A DNA stretch of 64,000 nucleotides from Hyphomicrobium sp. (GTDB lineage Bacteria > Pseudomonadota > Alphaproteobacteria > Rhizobiales > Hyphomicrobiaceae): positions 124,001 to 188,000 of the forward strand of contig NZ_JAIELN010000003.1 of NCBI RefSeq assembly GCF_019753045.1. Reading direction: 5' to 3'. How positions within the stretch are numbered: position 1 is the first letter of the stretch; the number at the start of each line of letters is the position of its first letter. The position numbers and the translations under genes were made by a program. Below are positions 36,371 to 45,960 of the stretch, one piece after another. The notes beneath the pieces are model-generated. The model was not told the DNA's origin and did not search any database. It worked only from the letters and a program-made list of their open reading frames with translations.

Positions 36371-37309
36371 ATGTCCAAACCCGCCCTGCCGTCTCTTCCA
36401 AGGTCAGATATGCAACGCAAGGTCTCCGACAGGACGCTCAAGACAAGTGCGGCCCGGCTCTGGGCGCCCTTGGCGCGCTTCATCGATTGGGAAGCCGAGC
36501 TTGGAGAGGCCGCCGAGGCGAGAGGTCCGGCAGCTCACTTCGCCTACGAGTTCGTTCGATTTGGCGTCAAGCAGGCGTGGGCCTGCCTGTTCGGCGCGTT
36601 GATGCTGACGCTTCTGATCGCCACGCATTTTTTCTATCCGAAGGGTGCGGAACTCGCCCGCTACGATTTCCTCGTCATCGCGGCCGTGCTGATTCAAATT
36701 CTGATGGTCGTTTTCAAGCTCGAAACGATCGACGAGGTGAAGGTCATTTGCGTCTTCCATGTCGTCGGCACGGTGATGGAGATCTTCAAGACGTCGGTCG
36801 GGTCGTGGCTTTATCCGGAGCCCAGTATTCTTCGCATTGGGGGCGTTCCGCTATTCACCGGATTCATGTATGCCGCGATCGGTTCATATATTGCGCGCTG
36901 CTGGCGTCTTTTCGATTTTCGTTTTACGCGGCATCCGCCGGTTTGGGCGCTCGGCATCTTGAGCGTGGCGATCTATGCGAACTTCTTCGGACACCATTAC
37001 GTGTGGGATGCGCGGCCCATTCTTTTTGCGGCGGCAATCGTGCTCATCGGGCCGTGCACGGTCTACTACAAGATCTGGAAGGTTCATCGGCACATGCCGC
37101 TGCTGGTGGGGCTTTTTCTCGTCGCGGTTTTCATCTGGTTCGCGGAGAATATCGGGACGTTCACGGCAGCCTGGGCCTACCCCCACCAGCGGCATGGGTG
37201 GGAACTCGTCGGGATCGGCAAGCTCGGATCGTGGTTTCTGTTGATGTTGATTTCATACACGCTTGTTGCCTGGCTCAACCGGCCGAATACGGTGGTAAAT
37301 TCGGAATAG
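36371..37309 (+). CDS. DUF817 membrane protein
   Basis: A 312-residue integral membrane protein of family DUF817 with about eight helices and conserved FHVVGTVMEIFKTSVGSWLYPEPS and FAENIGTFTAAWAYPHQRHGW segments. It has no assigned function; in other genomes it is sometimes placed near membrane or photolyase genes. The frame is open well upstream to 36233, so the start is uncertain; an ATG at 36371 was chosen, with one at 36410 (after AAGGTCAG) also possible. Confidence 0.85.
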   Translation: MSKPALPSLPRSDMQRKVSDRTLKTSAARLWAPLARFIDWEAELGEAAEARGPAAHFAYEFVRFGVKQAWACLFGALMLTLLIATHFFYPKGAELARYDFLVIAAVLIQILMVVFKLETIDEVKVICVFHVVGTVMEIFKTSVGSWLYPEPSILRIGGVPLFTGFMYAAIGSYIARCWRLFDFRFTRHPPVWALGILSVAIYANFFGHHYVWDARPILFAAAIVLIGPCTVYYKIWKVHRHMPLLVGLFLVAVFIWFAENIGTFTAAWAYPHQRHGWELVGIGKLGSWFLLMLISYTLVAWLNRPNTVVNSE

Positions 37310-37400
37310 CTAAGTAGATTATTTACCTCGAATTCGCGTGGCGCCATTCTGCCGGAGCGCTTCGCCGTAGAATACGGCACTCTTGCTCGGAGCGGATTCC

Positions 37401-37670
37401 ATGGCTCAATTACCCAATTTCGCAGCGGCTTTGTTATTTGTTGTCGGCGTCGGCGCAACGAATGCGTCAGCGGCGGGCCCGGCCGCCAGCGATCTCGCCG
37501 CTCAGGTTCGCACTCAAGGTTTTGCTTGCGACAAGCCGCAGGGCGCCGAAAAGAACGACTCGGCTTCGCGGCCCAATGAGGAAGTGTGGATCCTCACGTG
37601 CGAGAACGGGGCCTACCGCATGACGGTCGTGCCCGACATGGCGGCGAAGATCGAAAAGATCGACAAGTAA
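37401..37670 (+). CDS. Small exported protein, function unknown
   Basis: An 89-residue protein with a signal peptide ending at about residue 24 (NASA/AGP). The mature part of about 65 residues has one Cys pair (FACDKP and LTCENG) around a central acidic loop, suggesting a disulphide-bonded periplasmic domain. GGAGCGG lies before the ATG at 37401. I recognise no family. Confidence 0.65.
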   Translation: MAQLPNFAAALLFVVGVGATNASAAGPAASDLAAQVRTQGFACDKPQGAEKNDSASRPNEEVWILTCENGAYRMTVVPDMAAKIEKIDK

Positions 37671-37798
37671 TTCCCGGCGTTCCGCGTCACCTGAGGTGTC
37701 GCTCGATAGGTGTTCCGGGCGGAACAGCGACGGCCGCGAGCTTCGCGCATTCTTCCTCTCATCAGACCCCAACCGGTCCATGAGAGGAGATCAGAATC

Positions 37799-38002
37799 AT
37801 GTCGGGTATCGTCATTGCATCCGCCGCCGCAGCAGTCACAACGGTCGCGACTGTCGTGGTCGCCGCCCTTCCTGACGCGCAGGCGCTTCTCTCGCCGTTG
37901 ACCGAAGGCGGCAACGAATATGCGATTGCCACCATGTCGGTGCTCGCCTCCATTCCCATGCTCGGCATCATGGCCGTTCTCGCGACATCGGCTCGCGAAT
38001 AA
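37799..38002 (+). CDS. Small two-helix membrane protein
   Basis: A 67-residue protein with two hydrophobic helices separated by a short loop (LLSPLTEGGNEYA), no recognised family. GAGAGGAGATC lies just before the ATG, a strong ribosome binding site, which is the best support that the gene is real. A good terminator follows. Confidence 0.6.
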   Translation: MSGIVIASAAAAVTTVATVVVAALPDAQALLSPLTEGGNEYAIATMSVLASIPMLGIMAVLATSARE

Positions 38003-38082
38003 CGGGTTCGTCGCGCTCCAAGCTTCTCCGCGTGCTTGCTTCTTCTCTTGCTCCTCTTCTTGCTTCTTCTCCGGTGCGACTT

Positions 38083-38114
38083 TGCCGGCTCTTCATCGGA
38101 GCCGGCATTTTTTT
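38083..38114 (+). terminator. Rho-independent terminator
   Basis: TGCCGGCTC pairs with GAGCCGGCA around a short loop, followed by TTTTTTT. It is preceded by a C/T-rich tract at about 38037-38072. Confidence 0.85.
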
Positions 38115-38328
38115 GTCCGCTGCGGCTTCGACGGCAAGCGCGTTGCTCTCAAACAGAGCAAGTGGCGCGGCCATTGTCCTGCCTTGGTTGCAAGTTCAAT
38201 TGTCTTTGGGGAATGGGGGGTTATGGAAGCGAGCTTCCAGCCTGTTTCGCTTTTTGTAAAAGGGTGCCGCGGCACCGGTGCGGGCCGGAGTCGACGAGTG
38301 CTCCCATGTATCGCGTGGGGTATGCGTC

Positions 38329-39153
38329 GTGAAATTCAGGACTTTCATCGTCGTCGGAGGCGCGATCTTTGCGTCGTCGTTTTCCGCTCCGACAAAATTT
38401 GGCCCCGTGACCAACGCAGATGCGGCCGACGGAATTCAACAGACAGCGCAAGAAGCGGTGACGGTTCCGGAGTTCGTGCCGATCTTGAACTTCAGCCAAT
38501 TCGTGCTCGCCACCGAGCAGTTTGCTGAGGCGAACCGCCTGTCGGATCGTGCTGCAGCCGAAGCGTTGAGCGCCAAATTTGCATTGGCTTCCGAGGTCCA
38601 GCACGTCGACCTGCATCAGGTCCGGCAAACGCCAGCGATCATCGAAAGCGCGCGGAGCCTTGCGGCTCCGGTTTCCGATCCGGTTGAAAGACCGGCAGAA
38701 CCTCTCGCCGATCCGGTGAAGGTCGTCACCGTCGTTCCGGAAGCCTTCGAAGCGCCAGCCGCCGAAGTGCCAGCCGCGGAGGCGGAACATCAGCAGACCG
38801 AGACGACTGCGAGCGAGAGCAAGCCTTCGGCTGCCAGCCGCCCGAATCCGGAGAAGCGCTTCCGCCCCGCTATGGGCCTCGGCATGACCGAACCGGATGA
38901 CGCTGCGGCGCTGTTCCCGTCCTCAGCGAAGCAATCAAAGAAAAAGCGCGCCGACAAGGTTACGAACCGGCGCTTGGCAACGACTGCGATGCCTCCGATG
39001 GTCAATTCGGCGAACGCGCCGGATGGTGCCTATCACGGCAAGGTCGAGAAGGAACAATTCCAAATCGGAATTCCCGGCCAGTCGATGGAGCCGTTGATCT
39101 CGACCTGCGCGAAGGGCGAACGGAAATGTTTCGGGCCGTTCTGCGGGTGCTGA
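38329..39153 (+). CDS. Exported low-complexity protein, function unknown
   Basis: A 274-residue protein starting at a GTG (38329) after GGGGTATG; the open frame begins earlier at 38278 but the extension is not signal-like. A hydrophobic N-terminus (FRTFIVVGGAIFAS) is followed by a secretion-like segment. Residues 30-130 look ordered, and 130-230 are Ala/Pro/Glu/Ser-rich. The C-terminus contains CAKGERKCFGPFCGC with four cysteines, a possible metal or disulphide knot. No family recognised. Confidence 0.6.
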   Translation: MKFRTFIVVGGAIFASSFSAPTKFGPVTNADAADGIQQTAQEAVTVPEFVPILNFSQFVLATEQFAEANRLSDRAAAEALSAKFALASEVQHVDLHQVRQTPAIIESARSLAAPVSDPVERPAEPLADPVKVVTVVPEAFEAPAAEVPAAEAEHQQTETTASESKPSAASRPNPEKRFRPAMGLGMTEPDDAAALFPSSAKQSKKKRADKVTNRRLATTAMPPMVNSANAPDGAYHGKVEKEQFQIGIPGQSMEPLISTCAKGERKCFGPFCGC

Positions 39154-39154
39154 G

Positions 39155-40516
39155 TTAGCCTGGCTGCGGAGGCGATGCTTTCGCTTCGTCCGGTCGATGT
39201 GCGAAGGCATGTGACAGAGCGTGATAGAGAGGTTCGCGGCTGATCAAGCGCGATACGCCTGCGGCCAGCACAGCGGTCGCCAGCAGCGGGATGACCATGT
39301 TGCGATCGCTGGTCATCTCCATCACGATGACTACGGCGGTCAGCGGTGATTGGACTACGGCCGCGAAGTAGCCAACAGTCATTAGCAGCATGAGAGCGCG
39401 GGGATCGACGAATGTGACGATAGGGGTCAGCATAGACCCAAGCCCCGAGCCAACCGCGAGCGAGGGTGAGAACAATCCTCCCGGAATGCCGCTTGCCGAC
39501 GACAGCATGGTCGTCACGAGTTTTGAAGGGCCGTACCAGAACGGCAGGTGTTCTCCCAGTAGCAGGCCAGCCCGGGTTTGGCCGTAGCCGTTTCCCGAGG
39601 CGTAACCGGCTGTCGCAACACTGAGGACCGCAACGATGAGCCCGCAGAAACCGGCGAATGCTGTCCGGTTCCGGCGGAGTGCTGCTATGACTTCCGGCGG
39701 CCTGCGGGTGATGGTCAGGAGCGAAAGCGAAAAGAGACCGCCCATGATTCCGCCGAGGGCCGCGCAGATCGGGACCGCAGCCCAGTCAACGGCATTGATC
39801 ATCTGTGCCGAGACTTCGCCGAAATAGGCATAGTTTCCCAAGATCAACCAGCTAACCCCGCCGGCGATTGCTACCGATGCGATCACAATGTCGTTGATGC
39901 GGCCTGCGAACGATTTGGCTAGTTCCTCTATCGCAAAGAGGACGCCGGCGATTGGTGCATTGAATGCCGCCGCGATGCCTGCAGCAGAGCCCGCGAGCAC
40001 AAGGCCGTTGTGGCGTCCGATGCCGGCAAAGCTCGCAACGGCGAACATCACGGAAGCGCCGACTTGGACCGTTGGGCCCTCACGACCGACGGAGGCGCCG
40101 ACGACCAGCGCGAGAGCCGTCATGACGATTTTTGCGAGCGTCGTCTGCAGACCGAGAAGGCGTTGACGGTGGGCTGGATCTCGACTTGCGCGGGCGGCGA
40201 TGACTTGTGGAATGCCGCTACCGGCCGCTGCCGGAAACCAGCGCCCCGTGACATAGGCGAGCGCCATGAAGCCAAACGGCGTCATCACGAACGGCAGCCA
40301 GCGCCATTCAGTCAGTATGTAGCCATAGAGCGCTTGAGCCTTATCGGCGAGTTCGGCGAAGCCCACGGCGGCAAGGCCGACGAATATCGCGCCCAAAAGA
40401 AACACGGCGCGCCGGTGCCACACTCGGCGCGTGAATCCGACATATCGATATCTGCGTAGTCGCAATGCTCTGCGGCTGCGCGTGCCGTTATCTGCTGGTC
40501 CAGATCGTTTCTGCAC
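39155..40516 (-). CDS. ClC-family chloride channel/exchanger
   Basis: A 453-residue membrane protein with the three ClC anion-pathway motifs: GSGIPQ, GREGPTVQ (the gating glutamate follows GR) and GIPGGLFSPSLA. The internal acidic pair FAIEELAK corresponds to the intracellular proton glutamate of the E. coli exchanger, so Cl-/H+ exchange is likelier than passive channel activity. A GTG start is used at 40516. The gene lies 17 bp after the methylmalonyl-CoA mutase small-subunit gene, suggesting a shared transcript. Confidence 0.93.
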   Translation of the reverse strand: MQKRSGPADNGTRSRRALRLRRYRYVGFTRRVWHRRAVFLLGAIFVGLAAVGFAELADKAQALYGYILTEWRWLPFVMTPFGFMALAYVTGRWFPAAAGSGIPQVIAARASRDPAHRQRLLGLQTTLAKIVMTALALVVGASVGREGPTVQVGASVMFAVASFAGIGRHNGLVLAGSAAGIAAAFNAPIAGVLFAIEELAKSFAGRINDIVIASVAIAGGVSWLILGNYAYFGEVSAQMINAVDWAAVPICAALGGIMGGLFSLSLLTITRRPPEVIAALRRNRTAFAGFCGLIVAVLSVATAGYASGNGYGQTRAGLLLGEHLPFWYGPSKLVTTMLSSASGIPGGLFSPSLAVGSGLGSMLTPIVTFVDPRALMLLMTVGYFAAVVQSPLTAVVIVMEMTSDRNMVIPLLATAVLAAGVSRLISREPLYHALSHAFAHRPDEAKASPPQPG

Positions 40517-40533
40517 GGGCCCCGTCGCGCGAT

Positions 40534-42408
40534 CTAGCTAAGCTTTTCCTGCAGGCCCTTGAGGGTCGCCACGGCGTCGGCTCCTGCGAACAGGAACTGG
40601 TCGACGCCCGCCGATTTGAGTGCGGCTTCCTGTTCGCCCGGCCGTCCCGCCATCAAGACGAGCTTGGCGCCCGCGGCTTTCAACGCTTGCGCTGCCGGTC
40701 CGGCGAGCGCGGCGTTGACGCTGTCGGACGAGCAGATGCACGCGGCATCGGCGCCGGATTCACGGAATGCGGCGGCCGCATCTTCCGGCGTCTTGTACCC
40801 GTCGCTGATGAGTGCCGCGATGCCGCCTGCCGCCAGGTAATTCTTCACCCAAGTCGTGCGGACGTTGTGATCGACGATCTCACCCATGCTGGCGAGAAAG
40901 ACCTTGAAGCCGCCATGCGCATCGGCGGCGTCGCGTAAAGCTTCGAACGCTTCGCCGAGACGGTGAGGCCGAAGCGGCGTCACTTCGATCGCCGCTTTGC
41001 CGGCGGGCGGTGACGGCGCTGTCCAAGGCTCGGCGTGGACGCCGTCATCGCCAAGCAATGGGAAGGCGTTGACGCCTGTCAGCTCCTGCCGGATCGTGGC
41101 GATCGACTTGGCTCGCGTTTCGGCGGTCTTGGCGATGATTTCCTGGATATAGCCTGACGTGAGCCCGGCGAGGAGACCGCCGCGTGCTTCGATATCCTGG
41201 AAGATCTCCCAGGCCTTCCTGGCCATGTCGTCGGTCAGATTTTCGACGTACCAGGAACCGCCAGCCGGATCGTTGACGCGGCCGAGATTGCTCTCTTCCT
41301 GGCAGACGATTTGAATGTTGCGGGCGACGCGCTGCGCAAATGCGTCGGGCTTGCCGAGGGCGAATGTGAAGGGGAGAACGACGATTGCGTCCGCACCGCC
41401 GAGTGCCGCACCGGCGCAGGCGATGGTCGTGCGCAGGATGTTGGTCCAAGGATCACGCTTCGCCATGATGCGATAGGACGTCGGGCAATTGAGCTTCACG
41501 GCTGAGGCGACATCGCCAGCGCCCGACGCATCGGCGACGCGCCAGATCAGGCGGCGTGCCGCGCGCAGCTTCGCAATCGTCGCGAATTCGTCGACGTCGG
41601 CTGCGAGCGAGACATTGATTTTCGGCAGCGCCTTTTCTGGGGGAATGCCTCCTTGCTCGGCCGCTCGCAGATAGGCAACGAGGGCGGACAGCATGAAGGC
41701 CAGTTCCTGCGCTTCGCTCGCACCTGCGACATGCGCGACGACGCCGTCGGCCGTCATGACTTGCACGCGCGGGTTTGCCTCGGTCGCATTCATCAGCGCG
41801 ACGGCGCGAGCCAATGCCGTTTCAACCGGCTCGGACAGGCGTCCGGACATGGCGAGCGTGCCGAGTGGGTCGGCGCCGAACGAGCCTTGCCGATCGCCAG
41901 CCTTGATGCCGCGCGCGTCCCATTCGGCATTGAGCGCCAGGGCGGCGTCGAAAGAGTTTTCCTGGGCGACGAGGACGATCGGGCAGACGTCGAGAAGGAC
42001 GTCCTTCAGGGCCGTAGCGAACGCCTCTTTCGTTGGGGCCAAGCCGTTTCCGCCGACCTGGATGCCGATCGACGTCACGCCGCCCTGGAGATCGTCGAGG
42101 ATTGCGGCGTTCAATGCCTTCGGATCGCTCTCGATGTGGAACGTGCGGATATCCCAGCCGAGGCCTTCGCGGACGGCTTGCGTCCCGCGCGTGAAGGGGG
42201 CGGCTCCCGGTAGTTGGTTGACCGTCGCCTGCAGGGCGTCGCCGCGGGTATAAAGCGGATTAATCTTGATGCCGTCGGCGGTGCGGGTGACCAGCCTTTT
42301 TTCGAAATCGGCTCCCTTCAGGGCCTTATCGACCAGCGCGCGCCACTGCTCGGTGTTGGCGGCGGGGAAATCCCCAGAAAGGTGCAATTCGTTAGTCCGG
42401 GTTGTCAT
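40534..42408 (-). CDS. mutA: Methylmalonyl-CoA mutase small (non-catalytic) subunit
   Basis: A 624-residue partner of the large subunit (33074-35248) that structures the heterodimer. The N-terminal TIM-barrel half is present (for example NDPAGGSWYVENL), but the C-terminal cobalamin-like domain lacks the base-off DxHxxG motif, showing DHNVRTTW instead, as expected for a beta subunit. The usual mutA-mutB order is broken here by about 5.3 kb. The ATG at 42408 is preceded by GGGAGCC. The ClC gene follows 17 bp downstream. Confidence 0.95.
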   Translation of the reverse strand: MTTRTNELHLSGDFPAANTEQWRALVDKALKGADFEKRLVTRTADGIKINPLYTRGDALQATVNQLPGAAPFTRGTQAVREGLGWDIRTFHIESDPKALNAAILDDLQGGVTSIGIQVGGNGLAPTKEAFATALKDVLLDVCPIVLVAQENSFDAALALNAEWDARGIKAGDRQGSFGADPLGTLAMSGRLSEPVETALARAVALMNATEANPRVQVMTADGVVAHVAGASEAQELAFMLSALVAYLRAAEQGGIPPEKALPKINVSLAADVDEFATIAKLRAARRLIWRVADASGAGDVASAVKLNCPTSYRIMAKRDPWTNILRTTIACAGAALGGADAIVVLPFTFALGKPDAFAQRVARNIQIVCQEESNLGRVNDPAGGSWYVENLTDDMARKAWEIFQDIEARGGLLAGLTSGYIQEIIAKTAETRAKSIATIRQELTGVNAFPLLGDDGVHAEPWTAPSPPAGKAAIEVTPLRPHRLGEAFEALRDAADAHGGFKVFLASMGEIVDHNVRTTWVKNYLAAGGIAALISDGYKTPEDAAAAFRESGADAACICSSDSVNAALAGPAAQALKAAGAKLVLMAGRPGEQEAALKSAGVDQFLFAGADAVATLKGLQEKLS

Positions 42409-42625
42409 ACAACTTGGCTCCCACAGGCGAGGGGCGTTACCGGCACGCCCGCTTTCCGATATACCCGCTCAGGAGCCGGGTGCGAGTGTGAAATAAATCT
42501 CGGCGACCGGCCGAATTGCCGCGCTCGGCACGTCCTGGCGGCCGGTTTGCTTAGAGCGGCGACGCATGGCATCACCGGCAGGAGCTTCGGCCAATGAGTC
42601 GAGTTCGTAGATAGCTGGAGGCGAA

Positions 42626-44062
42626 ATGACTGGTACGCACGGCGCAGAGGGGTCTGGCGAGCCCGTCGCCGATCCTCGCGATTATGTGCAGGATGGGCTG
42701 ATCCTCATCGGCGTCAGCAAAGCGGGCCCCGATTTGAAGCCCGAGTGCATCGAGCTCGCTCTCGCCAATCGTCATGGTCTCATCACGGGCGCAACGGGCA
42801 CCGGCAAAACGGTGACACTGCAGGTGTTGGCGGAAGGGTTCTCCGCTGCCGGTGTTCCGGTTTTCGCGGCAGACATCAAGGGTGACCTTTCCGGCATCGC
42901 CGCGACGGGCAAACCGTCGCCGAAGCTCGTCGAGCGGGCTCAGGAGATCGGCCTGACTCGATACGGCAATACGTTCTTTCCAACCGTCTTCTGGGACATC
43001 TTCGGGAAAGACGGACATCCCGTGCGCGCGACCGTGCAGGAAATGGGACCGCTTCTTCTTTCGCGCCTCATGGAGCTGACCGAACCGCAAGAGGGCGTAC
43101 TGAACATCGCGTTTCGCTGGGCGGAAGATCAGCGCGCGGCCGGCGACGACAAGATGACGATCCTTGATCTCAGGGATCTCAGATCGGTCATCGACGAAAT
43201 GGGCCAGAAGGCTTCGACACTCAGAAGCAAGTACGGACACGTCGCGCCCGCAACCGTCGGCGTCATTCAGCGCCGCCTCTTGGTTCTCGAGGAGCAGGGC
43301 GCCGCTCAATTCTTCGGCGAGCCTGCGCTCGACATCATGGATTTCCTCGAGGTCAAGCCGGACGGCCGCGGTGTGGTCAACGTACTTGCCGCCGAGAAGC
43401 TGATGAACACGCCGCGTCTCTACGCGACGTTCCTGCTGTGGCTCTTGACGGAGCTGTTCGAGAAGCTTCCCGAGGTCGGCGATCTCGATAAGCCGAAGCT
43501 CGTGTTTCTGTTCGACGAGGCACATCTTCTTTTCAACGATGCGCCGAAAGCCGTGCTTGAGCAGATCGAGCGCGTCACGCGACTCATCCGTTCGAAAGGC
43601 GTCGGCGTCTATTATGTGACGCAAAGTCCGGGCGATGTGCCGGATCGCGTTTCGGCGCAGCTCGGCAATCGTATTCAGCACGCACTGCGCGCCTTCACGC
43701 CGAAGGAGCAGAAAGCGATCCGTGCGGCGGCGCAGACGTTCCGTCCCAATCCTGAGATCGACACCGAGCGGGCCATTCAGGAGCTGAAGGTTGGCGAGGC
43801 GCTGGTGTCGCTTCTGCACGGCAAAGGCGAGCCGTCGATGGTGGAGCGGACGCTCATCCGGCCGCCTATGTCGCGCGTGGGGCCGCTGACGGCGGATGAG
43901 CGCAAGGACATCATTGCGGCGGATAGCAATAGCCTGCGGAAATACGACAAGGAACTCGACCGCGAATCGGCGCACGAACGCCTGCAGTCGCGAAATACCG
44001 TCGTCGGACAGCTGAAGCAGAGGCTTTCGTCATTCTCGAACATTCTTCGCGGCAAGGGATGA
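42626..44062 (+). CDS. HerA-like/DUF853 ATPase (YjgR-like)
   Basis: A 478-residue P-loop ATPase of the HerA/FtsK superfamily. Walker A is GATGTGKT (about residues 53-60) and a Walker B-like [12 protein letters not shown] is near 300; the conserved [31 protein letters not shown] is diagnostic for YjgR/DUF853. Members are predicted DNA-pumping or translocating ATPases with no proven role. A GGAGG ribosome binding site (TGGAGGCGAA) precedes the ATG. It is divergent from mutA. Confidence 0.92.
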   Translation: MTGTHGAEGSGEPVADPRDYVQDGLILIGVSKAGPDLKPECIELALANRHGLITGATGTGKTVTLQVLAEGFSAAGVPVFAADIKGDLSGIAATGKPSPKLVERAQEIGLTRYGNTFFPTVFWDIFGKDGHPVRATVQEMGPLLLSRLMELTEPQEGVLNIAFRWAEDQRAAGDDKMTILDLRDLRSVIDEMGQKASTLRSKYGHVAPATVGVIQRRLLVLEEQGAAQFFGEPALDIMDFLEVKPDGRGVVNVLAAEKLMNTPRLYATFLLWLLTELFEKLPEVGDLDKPKLVFLFDEAHLLFNDAPKAVLEQIERVTRLIRSKGVGVYYVTQSPGDVPDRVSAQLGNRIQHALRAFTPKEQKAIRAAAQTFRPNPEIDTERAIQELKVGEALVSLLHGKGEPSMVERTLIRPPMSRVGPLTADERKDIIAADSNSLRKYDKELDRESAHERLQSRNTVVGQLKQRLSSFSNILRGKG

Positions 44063-44159
44063 GCACGGGACAGCCGCTGCGATCCGTTGAAAGTAGCGGT
44101 TAAAACCATTAGCTTTTCGGAGAGAATCGCGCGGCAATTGCCGCCGCTAGGAGAACGAG

Positions 44160-44456
44160 ATGGGTTACTTCCGCTTTCGTAAGACAATCAGCATTCTGCC
44201 CGGCGTTCGGATCAATCTCAGCAAGACGGGCGTCAGCGGCAGCCTTGGAGGCAATGGCGCGACGCTCAACGTCGGCAAGAAGGGTGAGCAGGTTACGCTC
44301 GGCATTCCGGGTACGGGGCTCAGCTATCGCACGCCGCTGAGTACGACCCTGATCATTTTGTTGGTCGTGGTCGCGATCGCCATCGGCGTCGCTTACATAG
44401 TTTCGCCGACCACAGTGACGGCTCTGTTGCACTGGTGGCAACCGCGCTGGTTCTGA
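44160..44456 (+). CDS. DUF4236 protein with C-terminal membrane helix
   Basis: A 98-residue protein with the DUF4236 signature FRFRKTISILPGVRINLSKTG and a Gly-rich beta-hairpin stretch (GSLGGNGATLNVG, TLGIPGTGLSYR), then a single transmembrane helix (about residues 62-82). Function unknown; the family often accompanies helicase genes. TAGGAGAA precedes the ATG. A terminator follows. Confidence 0.9.
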   Translation: MGYFRFRKTISILPGVRINLSKTGVSGSLGGNGATLNVGKKGEQVTLGIPGTGLSYRTPLSTTLIILLVVVAIAIGVAYIVSPTTVTALLHWWQPRWF

Positions 44457-44487
44457 TCGAGCACTTAGCTCGTGAACTTCATTATCG

Positions 44488-44520
44488 GGCGCCGGGATCA
44501 CTTCCGGCGCCATTATTTTT
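44488..44520 (+). terminator. Rho-independent terminator after the DUF4236 gene
   Basis: GGCGCCGG pairs with CCGGCGCC around an eight-base loop, followed by ATTATTTTT. Confidence 0.8.
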
Positions 44521-44548
44521 GATAGTGGGCGGTTGTGGCGCTCGTCCT

Positions 44549-45814
44549 TCAACCGTTGCGAGCTGGGGCGACGGAGGATGACAATTCGTTCACGGGCGGC
44601 GCGACAGGCGCGACCGGAGCTTGTCCCGGCGGCGACTTGAGCCAGATGTTCCTGCGCCCTTCGGCGACACCTTCCGCATAAAGGGCAGCCTGGTAATGCG
44701 GATCATAGATTTCTTTCGTCTGTAAATCGAACGACGGCGGCACCGCCATGAAATTGAAATCGGCCCCGCCATCGTGCGCGACCCGATAGATCTTATAAAG
44801 CTCGCCTTGGTTCTGGCTTTTGATCAGGGTGGAAATCGATCGTGCCGCAATTTGCAACGTGGTCGGCTTCACGACTTCCTGCACGGGTGTCGCCTTGCCA
44901 TTCTTGATGATGAAGTAACGGCGGATCGGCGGCGTTGAATAGAGCGAGTCGAATGCCGCGAGCGGCGCTTCGACGGGGCTGACAAAAACCTCACGCGTCG
45001 TTCCGCCGTCGACGTGCAGTTCGTCGTAGCTCTTGCCGCCTGCTTCAACTTCGATTTTGACAGGCGGGAATGCGGCCGGAATTGCGGAGGACGCGAGAAT
45101 GACCCTGCGGAAAAGCTCCGTGGCCTCAGGGCTTCGGTTGAGAGCGATCTCTCCCATGTTCCAGACGACGGGGCGCTGGGCGTCGAGATTGGTTGTCAGC
45201 ACCAAGAGAACGCGGCCGCGCTTGTACTGGGCCGCAACCCGATCGAGAAATTGCCGGTCTATGTATTGAGCTATCAGATCCTGAAGCGGCGCGGTGCTCG
45301 CGAGCGCCGGCCCACCGAAGAGCCCGGACAAGATTTCCGGCGTGACGACCTGGTCCTGCTTGTACTGGGTCCAGATCACGCGCAGCTTTTCGTCTTCCGA
45401 TGGTCCGAGGAAGGCGAACGGCGCGATGATGGCGCCGGCGCTGACGCCGGTTACGACCTGGAACTCCGGACGGTCGCCCCGTTTCGTCCAGCCTGCGAGG
45501 ACGCCGGCGCCGAATGCACCGTCCGATCCGCCGCCCGAGAGCGCGAGCGTATCGATCATCTTTCGGCCGTTGCGCGTTTTGGCGGTCTGCCCGATCGGTG
45601 GCATGTGCGCGGTGCGGCGGCGGATTTCAACGAGGGGATTGCGTGGAACTTCGTCGGCCCAGAAGCGAACGCCGGGCATGCCGGGAATTTCGGCAGATTC
45701 AGCCAATTTGGCGCTGGTGATGCCGTTACGCTGGATCGTCGCCGCACAGCCCGAGACGGCGAGCGCTGCGATCAATATTAGCCCGACATGAAGCCTAGGC
45801 CCCACCACGCTCAC
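44549..45814 (-). CDS. Patatin-like phospholipase lipoprotein
   Basis: A 421-residue protein with a lipobox (AVSGC, Cys23), so it should be a lipid-anchored envelope protein. The patatin domain begins at LALSGGGSDGAFG (oxyanion hole), has the nucleophile elbow GVSAG (Ser125) and the dyad Asp in HVDGGTTRE near residue 275. It would hydrolyse acyl esters of membrane phospholipids or similar lipids. A GTG start (45814) follows GGGGG. A second patatin gene lies directly upstream on the same strand. Confidence 0.92.
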   Translation of the reverse strand: MSVVGPRLHVGLILIAALAVSGCAATIQRNGITSAKLAESAEIPGMPGVRFWADEVPRNPLVEIRRRTAHMPPIGQTAKTRNGRKMIDTLALSGGGSDGAFGAGVLAGWTKRGDRPEFQVVTGVSAGAIIAPFAFLGPSEDEKLRVIWTQYKQDQVVTPEILSGLFGGPALASTAPLQDLIAQYIDRQFLDRVAAQYKRGRVLLVLTTNLDAQRPVVWNMGEIALNRSPEATELFRRVILASSAIPAAFPPVKIEVEAGGKSYDELHVDGGTTREVFVSPVEAPLAAFDSLYSTPPIRRYFIIKNGKATPVQEVVKPTTLQIAARSISTLIKSQNQGELYKIYRVAHDGGADFNFMAVPPSFDLQTKEIYDPHYQAALYAEGVAEGRRNIWLKSPPGQAPVAPVAPPVNELSSSVAPARNG

Positions 45815-45960
45815 AAACCCCCGAACTAATCCAACCCCGCATACCGCTTTTTGTTTACGGCACGCTCAAGGCTGCGGCAATGTCGGAGAAGGCTCAGGGC
45901 GATGATAAAATGGTGTTTTTCTGATGTTTTGAGTGTTCAAATATCATTCAGCGGGCGAAT

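Noticed and set aside
42572..43975. A 467-codon open frame antisense to the HerA-like ATPase gene
   Set aside because: Arg/Leu-rich shadow of the confidently identified ATPase; no domain seen.
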